Shown here in pieces: positions 52,124-61,396 of a stretch of 64,000 bases of DNA. This stretch comes from Bog-793 sp963803025 (GTDB lineage Bacteria > Actinomycetota > Acidimicrobiia > Acidimicrobiales > Bog-793): the NCBI GenBank assembly GCA_963803025.1, contig CAWDKZ010000011.1, forward strand, positions 62,001-126,000, written 5' to 3'. The position numbers were made by a program, and so were the translations under genes. The notes below the pieces were generated by a model, which worked only from the letters and a program-made list of their open reading frames with translations, ran no database searches and was not told the DNA's origin. The first letter of the stretch is position 1. Every line of letters starts with the position of its first letter.

Positions 52124-53733
52124 GAGGTCCCATCCCTGAGCGGACGCTCGTTTTGTGGTGCCCCGACTGGCCGGTGAGCGCCGCTGGGCACCGATCCGAA
52201 GAGGCGGTCGCTGTCGTCGAAGCCGGCAAGGTGATCGCCGCGTCGGCAGCTGCCCGGCGGTCGGGCGTCCACCCTTTTCAGCGCCGACGTCAAGCGGAGT
52301 CGTGCTGTTCTGGGCTCGCGATCGTCTCGCGCGATCCCGGGGCTGAGGTCCGGGCCTTCGAGTCGGTCGTCGTAGCCCTGGAACGCTTCGGGGCGCTTGT
52401 TGCCGTCCGCCGTCCCGGGTGGGCCGCCCTCGCGACCCGCGGGCCGGCCCGGTACTTCGGAGGCGAGGAGTCCTTCGCCGTCGACGTGGCAGAGACAGTC
52501 GCGGCGCTCGGCGATCGCCTCGGGCTCGGCGGCGTGCCACAACCCGCTGACAAGCGTGCGCCCCTCGTTGGCGACTGGTGGCGGGTCGGGGTCGCCGATG
52601 GACCGTTCGCGGCGACGATGGCCGCACAACAAGGCTGCGTTGTTCCCCGGGGCGGAGCCCGGGTGTTTCTCGCGCCGTTCGACATCGAGCACATCGGGAG
52701 TGCCGAACTTTCCGATCTCCTCCGGCGTCTCGGGATCACGACCCTCGGTGGCTTCGCCGCGCTCGAGGAGGTCGACGTCCTCGCCCGCTTCGGCCCCGAG
52801 GGGACGCGGCTCCACCATCTCGCGCGAGGACTTGACGGACGTTCCCTCGACGTGCGCCCGCGTCCGCGCGATCTCGCCGTCGAGACACTTCTCGAGCCTC
52901 CCGCCGTCAACGTCGACACGGCGGCCTTCGTCGCCAAGAGCCTCGCCGAGAAACTCTGCAAGCGGCTCTCGGGCGAAGGGCTCGTCTGCAGCTTCTTGGG
53001 AATCGAGGTCGAGACGTCGACGGGGAGCCGGCTCGAGCGCCGCTGGGCGCACGAAGGGGCGTGGACTCCGGCGTTCGTCGCGGAGCGGCTCCGCTGGCAG
53101 CTCGAGGCGTGGCTTGCCGGCCCCGACCTTTTCGGGAGCGCGGACGAGACGAGCGAGCAGGTGGGAATCGCGCGCGTCCGACTCGTGCCGACCGACGTCG
53201 TGGCCGACACCGGCCGCCAACTCGAGCTGTGGGGACGTCCGCGCACCGACGGCGAACGGGTCGCCCGGGTGTTCGCCCGGGTCCAGGGACTGCTCGGGCC
53301 CGAGGCGGTCGTCCGGCCCCTGCTCGTCGGCGGCCGGGGACCGGCCGAGCGGGTCCGTTTCGTCCCGTTCGGCGATCCCATCCCCGCGCGCCCCGTCGAC
53401 GCCGCGCTGCCATGGCCCGGGCAACTGCCCTGTCCGAATCCGATCGTGGTGCCCCAAGAGCCGTATCCCGCGGAAGTGCTCGACGGTGACGGTCGCCACG
53501 TCGGCGTGGACGGGCGTGGCACGCCGAGCGGGGTGCCGGCGAGCGTCGTCGTCGGGGGGCGACCGCCGTCGTCGGTTGTCGCGTGGGCCGGTCCCTGGCC
53601 GATCGACGAGCAGTGGTGGGACACGGCCACACATCGGCGGCGCGCCTGGATCCAAGTCGTCACGGCGGACGGGGACGCGCACCTGCTCGCTGTCGATCGG
53701 GGTCGCTGGATCGTCGAGGGGAGTTACGACTGA
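52120..53733 (+). CDS. imuB: ImuB, catalytically dead Y-family polymerase
   Basis: A 537-residue Y-family homologue: start RTLVLWCPDWPVSAA instead of the active D-x-D-x-FFA-S. The usual SIDE catalytic motif is replaced (RRPGWAALAT region), as known for ImuB. A helix-hairpin-helix region (LSDLLRRLGITTLGGFAALEEVDVLARFG) precedes a little-finger domain and a C-terminal tail. ImuB links DnaE2 to the beta clamp. ATG 52120 overlaps the imuA' stop. The longer upstream frame is a shadow. Confidence 0.9.
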   Translation: MRGPIPERTLVLWCPDWPVSAAGHRSEEAVAVVEAGKVIAASAAARRSGVHPFQRRRQAESCCSGLAIVSRDPGAEVRAFESVVVALERFGALVAVRRPGWAALATRGPARYFGGEESFAVDVAETVAALGDRLGLGGVPQPADKRAPLVGDWWRVGVADGPFAATMAAQQGCVVPRGGARVFLAPFDIEHIGSAELSDLLRRLGITTLGGFAALEEVDVLARFGPEGTRLHHLARGLDGRSLDVRPRPRDLAVETLLEPPAVNVDTAAFVAKSLAEKLCKRLSGEGLVCSFLGIEVETSTGSRLERRWAHEGAWTPAFVAERLRWQLEAWLAGPDLFGSADETSEQVGIARVRLVPTDVVADTGRQLELWGRPRTDGERVARVFARVQGLLGPEAVVRPLLVGGRGPAERVRFVPFGDPIPARPVDAALPWPGQLPCPNPIVVPQEPYPAEVLDGDGRHVGVDGRGTPSGVPASVVVGGRPPSSVVAWAGPWPIDEQWWDTATHRRRAWIQVVTADGDAHLLAVDRGRWIVEGSYD

Positions 53734-53799
53734 CCGGCAGGTCGCACGCCCGTTACCGAGCGACGAGAATCACTTCAACACACGCGGCAGGAAGGCCCG

Positions 53800-55377
53800 A
53801 TGGGAAAAGGACCGATCGAGGACCCGCATCCTCAATCCGCACAGCTCGCCCACGCCGACCTCGCGACGCTCCAACAGGCGCTCGACGCCGGCGAGACGAC
53901 GAGCACCGAGCTGACCGAGACGCTGCTGGCACGGATCGCCGCGATCGACACCGCCGGGCCGCGGCTCCGCGCGGTTCTCGCCGTGGACGCGCAAGCCGTC
54001 GGGACCGCGCGGGACCGCGACGCCGAGCGCGCCTCGGGCGCCGTCCGCGGGCCGTTGCACGGCATCCCGGTCCTTATCAAGGACAACCTCGACACGGCGG
54101 GACTCGCCTCGACCGCGGGTTCGCTGGCACTCGCGTCTGCACCGCCGGACCGTGACGCCACGGTCGTGCGCGCGCTGCGTGACGCCGGTGTCGTCATCCT
54201 CGGCAAGACCAACCTCTCGGAGTGGGCGAACTTCCGGTCGGCGCATTCCTCCTCGGGGTGGAGCGCCGTCGGTGGCCAGACGCGCAATCCCTTCGCGCTC
54301 GACCGGAGCCCGAGCGGCTCGTCGTCGGGATCGGGCGCCGCCGTCGCCGCGGGTCTCGCACCGCTCGCGATCGGCACCGAGACCGACGGCTCGATCCTCA
54401 GCCCGGCGTCGGTCACCGGGCTCGTCGGCATGAAGCCGACCGTCGGTCTCGTGAGCCGCACGGGAGTCGTGCCGATCGCCGCGAGCCAGGACACGCCGGG
54501 GCCGTTGGCGCGCTCGGTGCTCGATGCGGCGACGCTTCTTGGCGCGCTGGTCGGCGCTGATCCCGCCGATCCGGCGTGCGCCCGTCGGCCGGCGGACCTG
54601 CCCGACGACTACCGCCCGTGCTGCCGACCCGACGGTCTGGCCGGTGCGAGGATCGGAGTGCCGCGGGTGGCCGCGAGCGAACGGCCACGGTTCCGTTTCT
54701 CCGGCTACCACGAGGCGTCGGATGCGTTGTTCGTCGAGGCGGTCGCGGCGATGCGCGACGCCGGTGCGACGGTCGTCGATGCCGTCGAGATCCCTGGCGC
54801 CGAGCAGGCGCCGGTCGCCGAGGACGAGCTCGTCGTGCTGTGCTACGAGTTCCACGACGGCGTCGACCGCTATCTCGCGGCCCGCGCCGACGCCGTGGGC
54901 GCCGGACCCCGTTCGCTCGCCGAGGTGATCGCCTACAACACCGCCCACGCCGACGCGGAGCTGGCGTTTCTTGGCCAGGAGCTTCTCGAGCGCGCACAAG
55001 CGACGGGAGGGCTCGACGACGAGGCGTACCGCGTCGCCCGGGCGCGCTGCGCGGAGTGCTCGACGACCGCGGGGATCGACTTCGCGCTCGCCGGGGGTGG
55101 CCTCGACGCGCTCGCGGTGCTCACGACGTCCCCGGCGTGGTGCATCGACCACGTGAACGGTGACGCGTTCCTCGGTGCGGGCTACAGCATCGCCGCGGTG
55201 GCGGGCTACCCGTCGATCACGGTCCCGATCGGCACGGTGCACGGACTCCCGGTCGGGCTGGCGTTCCTCGGCCGGGCGTGGAGCGAGGCCGTGCTGTTGC
55301 GGCTCGCCGCCGGACTCGAGGCGGCGCTCGGGCTCGCCCTGCATCCGAGCTACCGGCCGGTGAGCACCCTCGCCTAA
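53800..55377 (+). CDS. Amidase signature family protein
   Basis: A 525-residue amidase with the Ser-cisSer-Lys triad: Lys in VLIKDNLDTAG, the Gly/Ser-rich signature SPSGSSSGSGAAVAAGLAPLAIGTETDGS and the following GLVGMKPTVGLVSRTGVVP. It hydrolyses C-N bonds of amides. The substrate is unknown. It is 66 bases after imuB and ends 53 bases before the second LexA box. It therefore interrupts the usual imuA'-imuB-dnaE2 series and may be read from the imuA' promoter. Confidence 0.93.
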   Translation: MGKGPIEDPHPQSAQLAHADLATLQQALDAGETTSTELTETLLARIAAIDTAGPRLRAVLAVDAQAVGTARDRDAERASGAVRGPLHGIPVLIKDNLDTAGLASTAGSLALASAPPDRDATVVRALRDAGVVILGKTNLSEWANFRSAHSSSGWSAVGGQTRNPFALDRSPSGSSSGSGAAVAAGLAPLAIGTETDGSILSPASVTGLVGMKPTVGLVSRTGVVPIAASQDTPGPLARSVLDAATLLGALVGADPADPACARRPADLPDDYRPCCRPDGLAGARIGVPRVAASERPRFRFSGYHEASDALFVEAVAAMRDAGATVVDAVEIPGAEQAPVAEDELVVLCYEFHDGVDRYLAARADAVGAGPRSLAEVIAYNTAHADAELAFLGQELLERAQATGGLDDEAYRVARARCAECSTTAGIDFALAGGGLDALAVLTTSPAWCIDHVNGDAFLGAGYSIAAVAGYPSITVPIGTVHGLPVGLAFLGRAWSEAVLLRLAAGLEAALGLALHPSYRPVSTLA

Positions 55378-55428
55378 GGGCGCCAGCCAGCCATGGAAGA
55401 GATCGGGGCAGGTGGAGGCCTCTAGCAA

Positions 55429-55446
55429 ATCGAACATATGTTCGAT
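55429..55446. promoter_or_regulatory. LexA (SOS) box upstream of dnaE2
   Basis: ATCGAACATATGTTCGAT is a perfect 18-base palindrome. Its 14-base core is identical to the box before imuA'. It lies between the amidase stop and dnaE2, so dnaE2 has its own SOS promoter. Confidence 0.93.
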
Positions 55447-55457
55447 ATCGTCATCCG

Positions 55458-58400
55458 ATCAGTTCGTTCAACCCGATCGTTCCCTGGTCCGAGCTCGAGC
55501 GTCGCCTCTCGGGACGGCATGACGGGCACACGCCGCCGCGCGCCGCCGTCGCGGGGCGCGGCGGGAGTCACAGAGCCCGTCCTGCACCGGCGGGCCTCGA
55601 GCCCTCCCGCGGCGCAGTGCCCTACGCCGAGCTGCACTGCCATTCGAATTTCAGCTTCCTCGACGGCGCCTCCAGCCCCGAGGAGCTCGCCGAGGAAGCG
55701 GCACGCCTCGGCCTCGAGGCGCTCGCGCTCACCGACCACGACGGGTGCTACGGCGTCGTCCGCTTCGCCGCCGCCGCCCGGGAGCTCTCGCTGGCGACGG
55801 TCTTCGGGGCCGAGCTCTCGCTGCCGACCGGTGGTGCCCGCCAGGTGGAGGCGCGGACCGGCGCGATCGACCCCGAGGCCGTCCACGTCGTCGTGCTGGC
55901 GCGGGATCCCGAGGGGTACGCCCGTTTGTCGACGGCGATCGCCCGCGCCCAGCTCGCCGGGGGCGAGAAGGGCCGGCCCGCTTTCGATCTCGGGCTCCTC
56001 GCCGGGGCACACGCGGGCCACTGGTGCGTGCTCACCGGTTGCCGGCGCGGCGGCGTGCCCATGGCCCTCTGCGCGCAGGGCCCGACCGCGGCGGCGCGCG
56101 AGCTGGCGCGCCTCGTCGAGGCGTTCGGCCGGGACAACGTCATGGTCGAGCTGTTCGACCACGGCACACCGCTCGACGAGGCGCGCAACGACGCCCTCGC
56201 GACACTCGGGATCCGCGCCGGCCTCGGCCTCGTCGCGACGACGAACGCCCACTACGCGACACCGTCCCGCTACGCGCTGGCGACGGCGCTCGCCGCGGTC
56301 CGGGCCCGGCGCAGTCTCGCGGAGGCGGACGGCTGGCTCCCGGCCTGGGCCGGGTCCTCGCTGCGCTCGGGAGCCGAGCAGGCGCGGCGGTTCCGCCGCT
56401 ACCCCGGGGCCGTCGCCGCCGCCGCAGAGCTCGGTCGGGCGTGCGCCTTCGACCTCCGCCTCATCGCCCCGGGCCTTCCGCCGTTCCCGGTGCCGGACGG
56501 CACCGACGAGGCGGGGTTTCTGCGGACGCTCGTCGAGGCGGGCGGCGCCCGCCGCTACGGCCGGCGTGGCGCGGCACGCGTGCCGGGGGCGTGGGAGGCG
56601 ATCGACCGGGAACTCGAAATCATCGAGATGCTCGGCTTCCCCGGCTACTTCCTCGTCGTCTGGGACATCGTCGAGTTTTGCCGGCGCGCGAACATCTTCT
56701 GTCAGGGGAGGGGATCGGCGGCGAACTCGGCGGTCTGCTTCGCGCTCGGGATCACGAATGCCGACGCCGTCGCCCTGGGGTTGCTGTTCGAGCGGTTCTT
56801 GTCGCCCGCCCGCGACGGCCCGCCCGACATCGACCTCGACATCGAGTCCGGTCGGCGTGACGAGGTCATCGCCTACGTCTACGACCGCTACGGCCGGGAG
56901 CACGCCGCCCAGGTGGCGAACGTCGTCACCTACCGCCCGCGCTCGGCGGTCCGCGACGTCGGGCGGGCGCTCGGCTACCCACCCGGCGCCATCGACACCT
57001 GGTCGGCGGCGGTCGGGACGGCGTTCGTGGCGAGCATCTCGCACCCCGCGCCGGCGGGCACCTGCCCGTCGGCCGCGGCCTCCGAGCTCGGGATCCCCCC
57101 GGAGGTAGTGCGTCTCGCGGCCGGGTTCGAGGGTTTGCCGCGGCATCTCGGCATCCACTCCGGCGGGATGGTGATCTGTGACCGGCCGGTGATCGCGGTC
57201 TGTCCGATCGAGTGGGCCCGGCGGGAGGGACGGTCGGTGCTCCAGTGGGACAAGGAGGACTGTGCGGCCGTCGGGCTCGTGAAGTTCGACCTCCTGGGGC
57301 TCGGCATGCTCGAGGCGCTCCACCGCATGGTCGACCTCGTCGCCGCGCGCCACGGCGAGGCGATCGAGCTCGCGACGATCCCTCAGGAGGACGCCGTTTA
57401 CGACATGCTTGCCCGCGCCGACTCGATCGGGGTGTTCCAGGTCGAGAGCCGCGCCCAGATGGCGACGTTGCCGCGGCTGCGCCCGCGGGTGTTCTACGAC
57501 CTCGTCGTCGAGGTCGCGCTGATCCGGCCGGGGCCGATCCAGGGCGGTTCGGTCCACCCGTACCTGCGCCGGCGCAACGGCGAGGAGGAGGTGCGCTACC
57601 TCCACCCCCTCTTGCAGGGAGCCCTCGAAAAGACGCTCGGTGTGCCGCTTTTCCAGGAACAGCTGATGCAGATGGCGATCGACGTCGCCGGGTTCAGCGC
57701 CGTCGAGGCGGACCAGCTCCGCCAGGCGATGGGCTCGAAGCGCTCGGCGGCGCGCATGGAACGGCTGCGGGGGCGGCTCTACGACGGGATGGCCGAACGC
57801 GGGATCACCGGCGAGATCGCCGACACGATCTACGAACAGCTTGCCGCCTTCGCCAACTTCGGCTTCCCCGAGTCCCATTCGGTCTCGTTCGCCTATCTCG
57901 TCTACGCCTCGGCGTGGTTCAAGTACCACTACCCCGCGGCGTTCCTCGCCGCGCTGTTGAACTCCCAGCCGATGGGGTTCTGGTCGCCGGCGAGCCTTGT
58001 CGCCGACGCGCGGCGTCACGGGGTTACGACGCTCCGCCCCGACGTGAACGAGAGCGCCGTCGCGGCGACGCTCGTCGACGATCCGCGCCGCGCCGGCACG
58101 ACGGCGGTGCGCCTCGGCCTCGCCCGGGTGCGCGGGATCGGTGCCGAGCTCGCGGCGCGGGTCGCCGCCGCGGCGCCGTATACGAGCATCGATGATCTCG
58201 CGCGTCGGGTCAGTCCGAGCAGATCCCAGCTCGAGTCGCTGGCGACGGCGGACGCTCTCACCGGCCTCGGCGCGCTCGCAGGGTCCGACCGGTCCGGTGC
58301 CACCACCTCGCGCCGGTCGGCGCTGTGGGCCGCGGGCGCGCTTGCCGGCGGGCGCCCCGAGCGGTTGCCCGGTATGGTCCCCGGGGCGGTCGCGCCCAAG

Positions 58401-58826
58401 CTGGCGGAGATGAGCGAGGTCGACCAGCTAGCCGCCGACATCTGGGCGACGGGCGTGTCCACCGACAACCACCCCCTCGCGCCGCTGCGGGAATGGCTCG
58501 ACGGACGCGGCGTGTGTCCGGCGGCCTCGCTCGTCGAGGCGACCGCGCCCGGCAAGGTGCTCGTGGCGGGCGTCGTCACCCACCGCCAGCGTCCGTCGAC
58601 CGCGGGCGGGACGGTGTTCATCAACCTCGAGGACGAGACCGGGGTCGTCAATGTCATCTGCTCCCCGGGGCTGTGGGCCCACCACCGTGCTGCCGTCGCC
58701 TCGGCGCCGGCGCTTGTCGTCCGTGGCAGGCTCGAAGGCGCCGGCGCGGCGCGGTCGGTCGTCGCCGAGCGTCTCGAGGTGCTCGAGCTCGCGATGGCGG
58801 TCGGTCGTTCCCGGGACTTCCGCTGA
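55458..58826 (+). CDS. dnaE2: Error-prone DNA polymerase DnaE2
   Basis: About 1120 residues: PHP domain from about residue 55 (VPYAELHCHSNFSFLDGAS, ALTDHDG), C-family polymerase palm with PPDIDLDIESGRRDEVIAYVYDRYG near residue 455, and GIHSGGMVI, QWDKEDCAAVGLVKFDLLGLGML and a C-terminal OB-fold (GKVLVAGVVTHRQRPSTAGGTVFINLEDE). Homologues have a W-x-E-x-ER-x-L stretch before PHP, seen here as PWSELERRLSG. No ATG/GTG/TTG precedes it after the LexA box. ATC 55458 lies exactly where the imuA' ATG lies relative to its box. GTG 55617 is the first conventional start. Confidence 0.92.
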   Translation: MSSFNPIVPWSELERRLSGRHDGHTPPRAAVAGRGGSHRARPAPAGLEPSRGAVPYAELHCHSNFSFLDGASSPEELAEEAARLGLEALALTDHDGCYGVVRFAAAARELSLATVFGAELSLPTGGARQVEARTGAIDPEAVHVVVLARDPEGYARLSTAIARAQLAGGEKGRPAFDLGLLAGAHAGHWCVLTGCRRGGVPMALCAQGPTAAARELARLVEAFGRDNVMVELFDHGTPLDEARNDALATLGIRAGLGLVATTNAHYATPSRYALATALAAVRARRSLAEADGWLPAWAGSSLRSGAEQARRFRRYPGAVAAAAELGRACAFDLRLIAPGLPPFPVPDGTDEAGFLRTLVEAGGARRYGRRGAARVPGAWEAIDRELEIIEMLGFPGYFLVVWDIVEFCRRANIFCQGRGSAANSAVCFALGITNADAVALGLLFERFLSPARDGPPDIDLDIESGRRDEVIAYVYDRYGREHAAQVANVVTYRPRSAVRDVGRALGYPPGAIDTWSAAVGTAFVASISHPAPAGTCPSAAASELGIPPEVVRLAAGFEGLPRHLGIHSGGMVICDRPVIAVCPIEWARREGRSVLQWDKEDCAAVGLVKFDLLGLGMLEALHRMVDLVAARHGEAIELATIPQEDAVYDMLARADSIGVFQVESRAQMATLPRLRPRVFYDLVVEVALIRPGPIQGGSVHPYLRRRNGEEEVRYLHPLLQGALEKTLGVPLFQEQLMQMAIDVAGFSAVEADQLRQAMGSKRSAARMERLRGRLYDGMAERGITGEIADTIYEQLAAFANFGFPESHSVSFAYLVYASAWFKYHYPAAFLAALLNSQPMGFWSPASLVADARRHGVTTLRPDVNESAVAATLVDDPRRAGTTAVRLGLARVRGIGAELAARVAAAAPYTSIDDLARRVSPSRSQLESLATADALTGLGALAGSDRSGATTSRRSALWAAGALAGGRPERLPGMVPGAVAPKLAEMSEVDQLAADIWATGVSTDNHPLAPLREWLDGRGVCPAASLVEATAPGKVLVAGVVTHRQRPSTAGGTVFINLEDETGVVNVICSPGLWAHHRAAVASAPALVVRGRLEGAGAARSVVAERLEVLELAMAVGRSRDFR

Positions 58827-59039
58827 CCGCTCGACCCCGCTGACCACTCTCGGTGCGACACGGGGCTAGAAATCTCACTCTTTGTGAGTATTGCGACTGG
58901 CTCAACCACTCTTCGCGCTAATGCTGATAGGCCAGCTGGAGCGCATGGAAGTGCTAGACAGACCGCAATTGACCACACTAAGTGGCGAACTTCGTTTTTT
59001 TCTTGACGGAGAGTGGCTACGAGTGCCACACTGCGTGGC

Positions 59040-59777
59040 ATGCAGAACACGACAGAGGCGGAACTCATCCAGTCGACCGAGGCCGTGGGCCAAACGGTCC
59101 AGATCGGCGAGTGGTTGATCGACGGTGGCACGTTCAGCGAGGAAGGCACCCCCATCGACGAGGTGCTCGCCCACGGCGGAACGTTCTACGGACGCGAGGT
59201 CCTCAACGCCTGGCGCTTCCTCCCCCCGACGGGTTGGCGCCTCGTCCACGAGGACCCGGTGAACCGCGTCTACTGTGCGCCGGAGCCCGGCGCCGAGGGC
59301 GAATGGGCGGTCGCGCCCTTGAAGCTCGAATCGGGCGTCTGGCGCGCCGGCAGCGCCGGGCGCAACCTGCGACCGATCGCGACCGGCACGTCGCCGACGA
59401 AGGACCTCGAGCTGCTCTGGCCGGTCGAGCAGGTCATCGTGCGCGGCTTGGCGCCGCAGCTCTACGCCAAGGTGAAGAACATGAGCAACGAGGTCTGGTC
59501 GGCCGACGGCGAGAAACCCCTCGAGGTCGTCGCCTGGCTGCTCGAGCTGCCGTCGAACCGGCGCCTCCTCGCCTCGCGCGATGACGAGTTGACCCCGAGT
59601 TCGAACCGTGCTGCCAAGACGATCCTCGTCCCGCCCGGCGCGGCGATCGAGGTTCCCGTCCGGTTGGCGACGATCGCCCCGGAGAGCCTGGTCCCCGGCA
59701 CCTACGGGATCATCGGCCGCCTCGAGCGGCTCGGCCTGACCTCGTTGACAGGAACGGTCGTCGTCGTCGAGCGCTGA
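59040..59777 (+). CDS. Protein of unknown function
   Basis: A 245-residue protein from ATG 59040. It is mostly beta and lacks a signal peptide or membrane segment. The C-terminal 110 residues (VEQVIVRGLAPQLYAKVKN...ILVPPGAAIEVPVRLATI...GTYGIIGRLERL) look like a beta-sandwich. No family was recognised. It is flanked upstream by a short AT-richer segment with a possible TTGACG box (about 59003) and downstream by a strong terminator. Confidence 0.7.
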   Translation: MQNTTEAELIQSTEAVGQTVQIGEWLIDGGTFSEEGTPIDEVLAHGGTFYGREVLNAWRFLPPTGWRLVHEDPVNRVYCAPEPGAEGEWAVAPLKLESGVWRAGSAGRNLRPIATGTSPTKDLELLWPVEQVIVRGLAPQLYAKVKNMSNEVWSADGEKPLEVVAWLLELPSNRRLLASRDDELTPSSNRAAKTILVPPGAAIEVPVRLATIAPESLVPGTYGIIGRLERLGLTSLTGTVVVVER

Positions 59778-59787
59778 TCGCGGCTGG

Positions 59788-59830
59788 AGTGCCAGAAGAG
59801 CCCGGCCATGAGCTGGGCTCTTCTGGCACT
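59788..59830. terminator. Bidirectional hairpin terminator
   Basis: Perfect 16-base arms (59788-59803 and 59815-59830; AGTGCCAGAAGAGCCC and its complement) with an 11-base loop, between two convergent genes ending at 59777 (plus) and 59845 (minus). There is no long T run, as is common for actinobacterial terminators. Confidence 0.85.
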
Positions 59831-59844
59831 CGAGATCCGCGGGC

Positions 59845-60168
59845 TCAGTCCTCGAGCTTGAAATCTCCCGTGGTCGTCGCGCCCGGGGCAGCCGGCGCGT
59901 CGGACGCCGCCGCAGCAGCCTCGGCTTCGGCCTGCGCCTTCTCGTGCTCCTTCAGCGCCGCGACGAGCCGGTCGATCTCCGCCGACGTGCTTGCGTCACC
60001 GGTGCCGCTGCGCTGCGCGTAGACGGCCGCGCCGAGGTCGCGGAACATCGCGTCCTGCTCACGCTTGGCCTTCGCCTCGTCGATCTTGGCCTGCCCGGCC
60101 TTGGCCGCTTCCTGCGCCTTGTGGGCCGCCTGAGCTGCACCCGCCTTCACTCTGTCGATGAACGGCAT
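59845..60168 (-). CDS. Small helical Ala/Lys-rich protein
   Basis: A 107-residue protein from ATG 60168 (GAGGAGG upstream): charged Ala/Lys helix (AAQAAHKAQEAAKAGQAKIDEAKAKREQD), then a conserved-looking MFRDLGAAVYAQRSG, a second coiled-coil-like helix and an acidic tail. Similar small helical proteins occur in actinobacteria. The function is unknown. It lies 31 bases after the AIM24 gene, likely one transcript. Confidence 0.68.
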   Translation of the reverse strand: MPFIDRVKAGAAQAAHKAQEAAKAGQAKIDEAKAKREQDAMFRDLGAAVYAQRSGTGDASTSAEIDRLVAALKEHEKAQAEAEAAAAASDAPAAPGATTTGDFKLED

Positions 60169-60199
60169 CGTTCCTCCTCGTCCGGAACCACTTGATCGT

Positions 60200-61003
60200 C
60201 TAGAGCCTGTCGAGGAGACCGCCGGCGGCGCGCACGCCACGCTTGTCGTCGGTGTTCCTCTCCTCGGTCTCCAGGTTGAAGTGCAATGTCGACTGCAGGA
60301 TCACGGGTCCGCTGCCCGTGAGGGTGATGAGGCTCAGCCCCTGTCCGCCGAACACGGCGGTCATCATGGTCTGCGCGTTGAGGGCGCCAACGTACTCGAT
60401 GCCGTACTCGACGGTCTCGGCGAAGGCGACGAGCGCTCCCGCGTGCACCTGGATCTTGTCGCCGTAGTTGGCGGGGTCGAGGTCGATGAGCGTCCCGCCG
60501 CCGGCGACGAGCAAGGTCCCCGAACCGGTGAAGTGCTCGAGGATGTAGCCCTCGCCGCTCCGCCGACCGGAGCGGAACTTGGACAGCGCGATCCCGAACT
60601 TGACGCTCTCCTCGGCACAGACGAAGGCCTCCTTCTCGGTCAGCCAGCCGGTCGACCCGTCGAGCTCGATGACGCGCATCTGGCCGGGCAGGTTCCCTCC
60701 GAACGCGACGAGTCCGGAACCCCCTTCCGGGCGGAACCACTGGAAGGCGAGGCTCTGCCCGCTCAGCACGCGCTTGCCGACGTCGGTTGCCGTCGACAGC
60801 GCCTGCTGCAGCAGGCCGCCCTTCTTCGCCGGGGCCCCGGCGGCGGCATCCGCGCCCGGCGGCGTGCTGAGCCGGGTCTCCATCGACACGTTCGTCGTCT
60901 TCCAGCGGAACTTGTTCGAGTTCGAGTAGACCGCCTGCCCCGGCTCGAGTTGGCAGGTGATCGACTGGGCGAGCTCTCCGGCGATCTTCATCTTGATCGT
61001 CAC
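60200..61003 (-). CDS. AIM24 family protein
   Basis: A 267-residue AIM24/TIGR00266-type protein built of beta-helix-like repeats. Seen are QLEPGQAVYSNSNKFRWKT, VAFGGNLPGQMRVIELDG, GWLTEKEAFVCAEESVKFGI, HFTGSGTLLVAGGGTL, YGDKIQVHAGALVAFAETVEYGIEYVG and GGQGLSLITLTGSGPVILQS. I chose GTG 61003 because GGGAGG lies upstream. Function is unknown in bacteria (the yeast relative is mitochondrial). It is probably cotranscribed with the small helical protein gene. Confidence 0.9.
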   Translation of the reverse strand: MTIKMKIAGELAQSITCQLEPGQAVYSNSNKFRWKTTNVSMETRLSTPPGADAAAGAPAKKGGLLQQALSTATDVGKRVLSGQSLAFQWFRPEGGSGLVAFGGNLPGQMRVIELDGSTGWLTEKEAFVCAEESVKFGIALSKFRSGRRSGEGYILEHFTGSGTLLVAGGGTLIDLDPANYGDKIQVHAGALVAFAETVEYGIEYVGALNAQTMMTAVFGGQGLSLITLTGSGPVILQSTLHFNLETEERNTDDKRGVRAAGGLLDRL

Positions 61004-61396
61004 GACCGACCTCCCTGCAGTGGTGTCGACGCGGTGGCGACATCGACGGTAACGCAATCGGCGGTCGTCGGCCGCGGCGGTCTCGTCGGGTTCACGTCGT
61101 GTCTGGCTGTCTCACCGCGCACCATGCTCGCGCGGACGGGCAGGAGCCGCCCGGGCGCGCGCCCCGCGGAACGGGCCGGGCGGCTCCGTCGCCGGCGCGC
61201 CCCCCTCGGCGGTCGATGTCTCCCGAGCGAAGAAGCGGCCGTCGTCTCGGCTGCGCCCGGCCCGAGGCAGGACCGGTCCGTCATGACCCGGCCCTGCACC
61301 GACGCGGCGTCGGATCGCAGTCGACCCCGGCGGGCCCGGTTCGACCTCGCCGACGGGGTGCGACGCGGCGCGCCGAGCCGAGGGACGCGCAGCGCC
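61004..61396. other. Intergenic, no gene seen
   Basis: About 390 GC-rich bases between two minus-strand genes. No supported frame. Confidence 0.45.

Noticed and set aside
52120..53733. imuB as an active translesion polymerase (DinB/Pol IV)
   Set aside because: The catalytic Asp/Glu motifs of active Y-family enzymes are missing and the gene is coupled to imuA', which fits ImuB.
58874..58888. CTCAC-N5-GTGAG hairpin after dnaE2 as terminator
   Set aside because: The stem is only 5 bases and there is no T tract. It could equally be a chance repeat.
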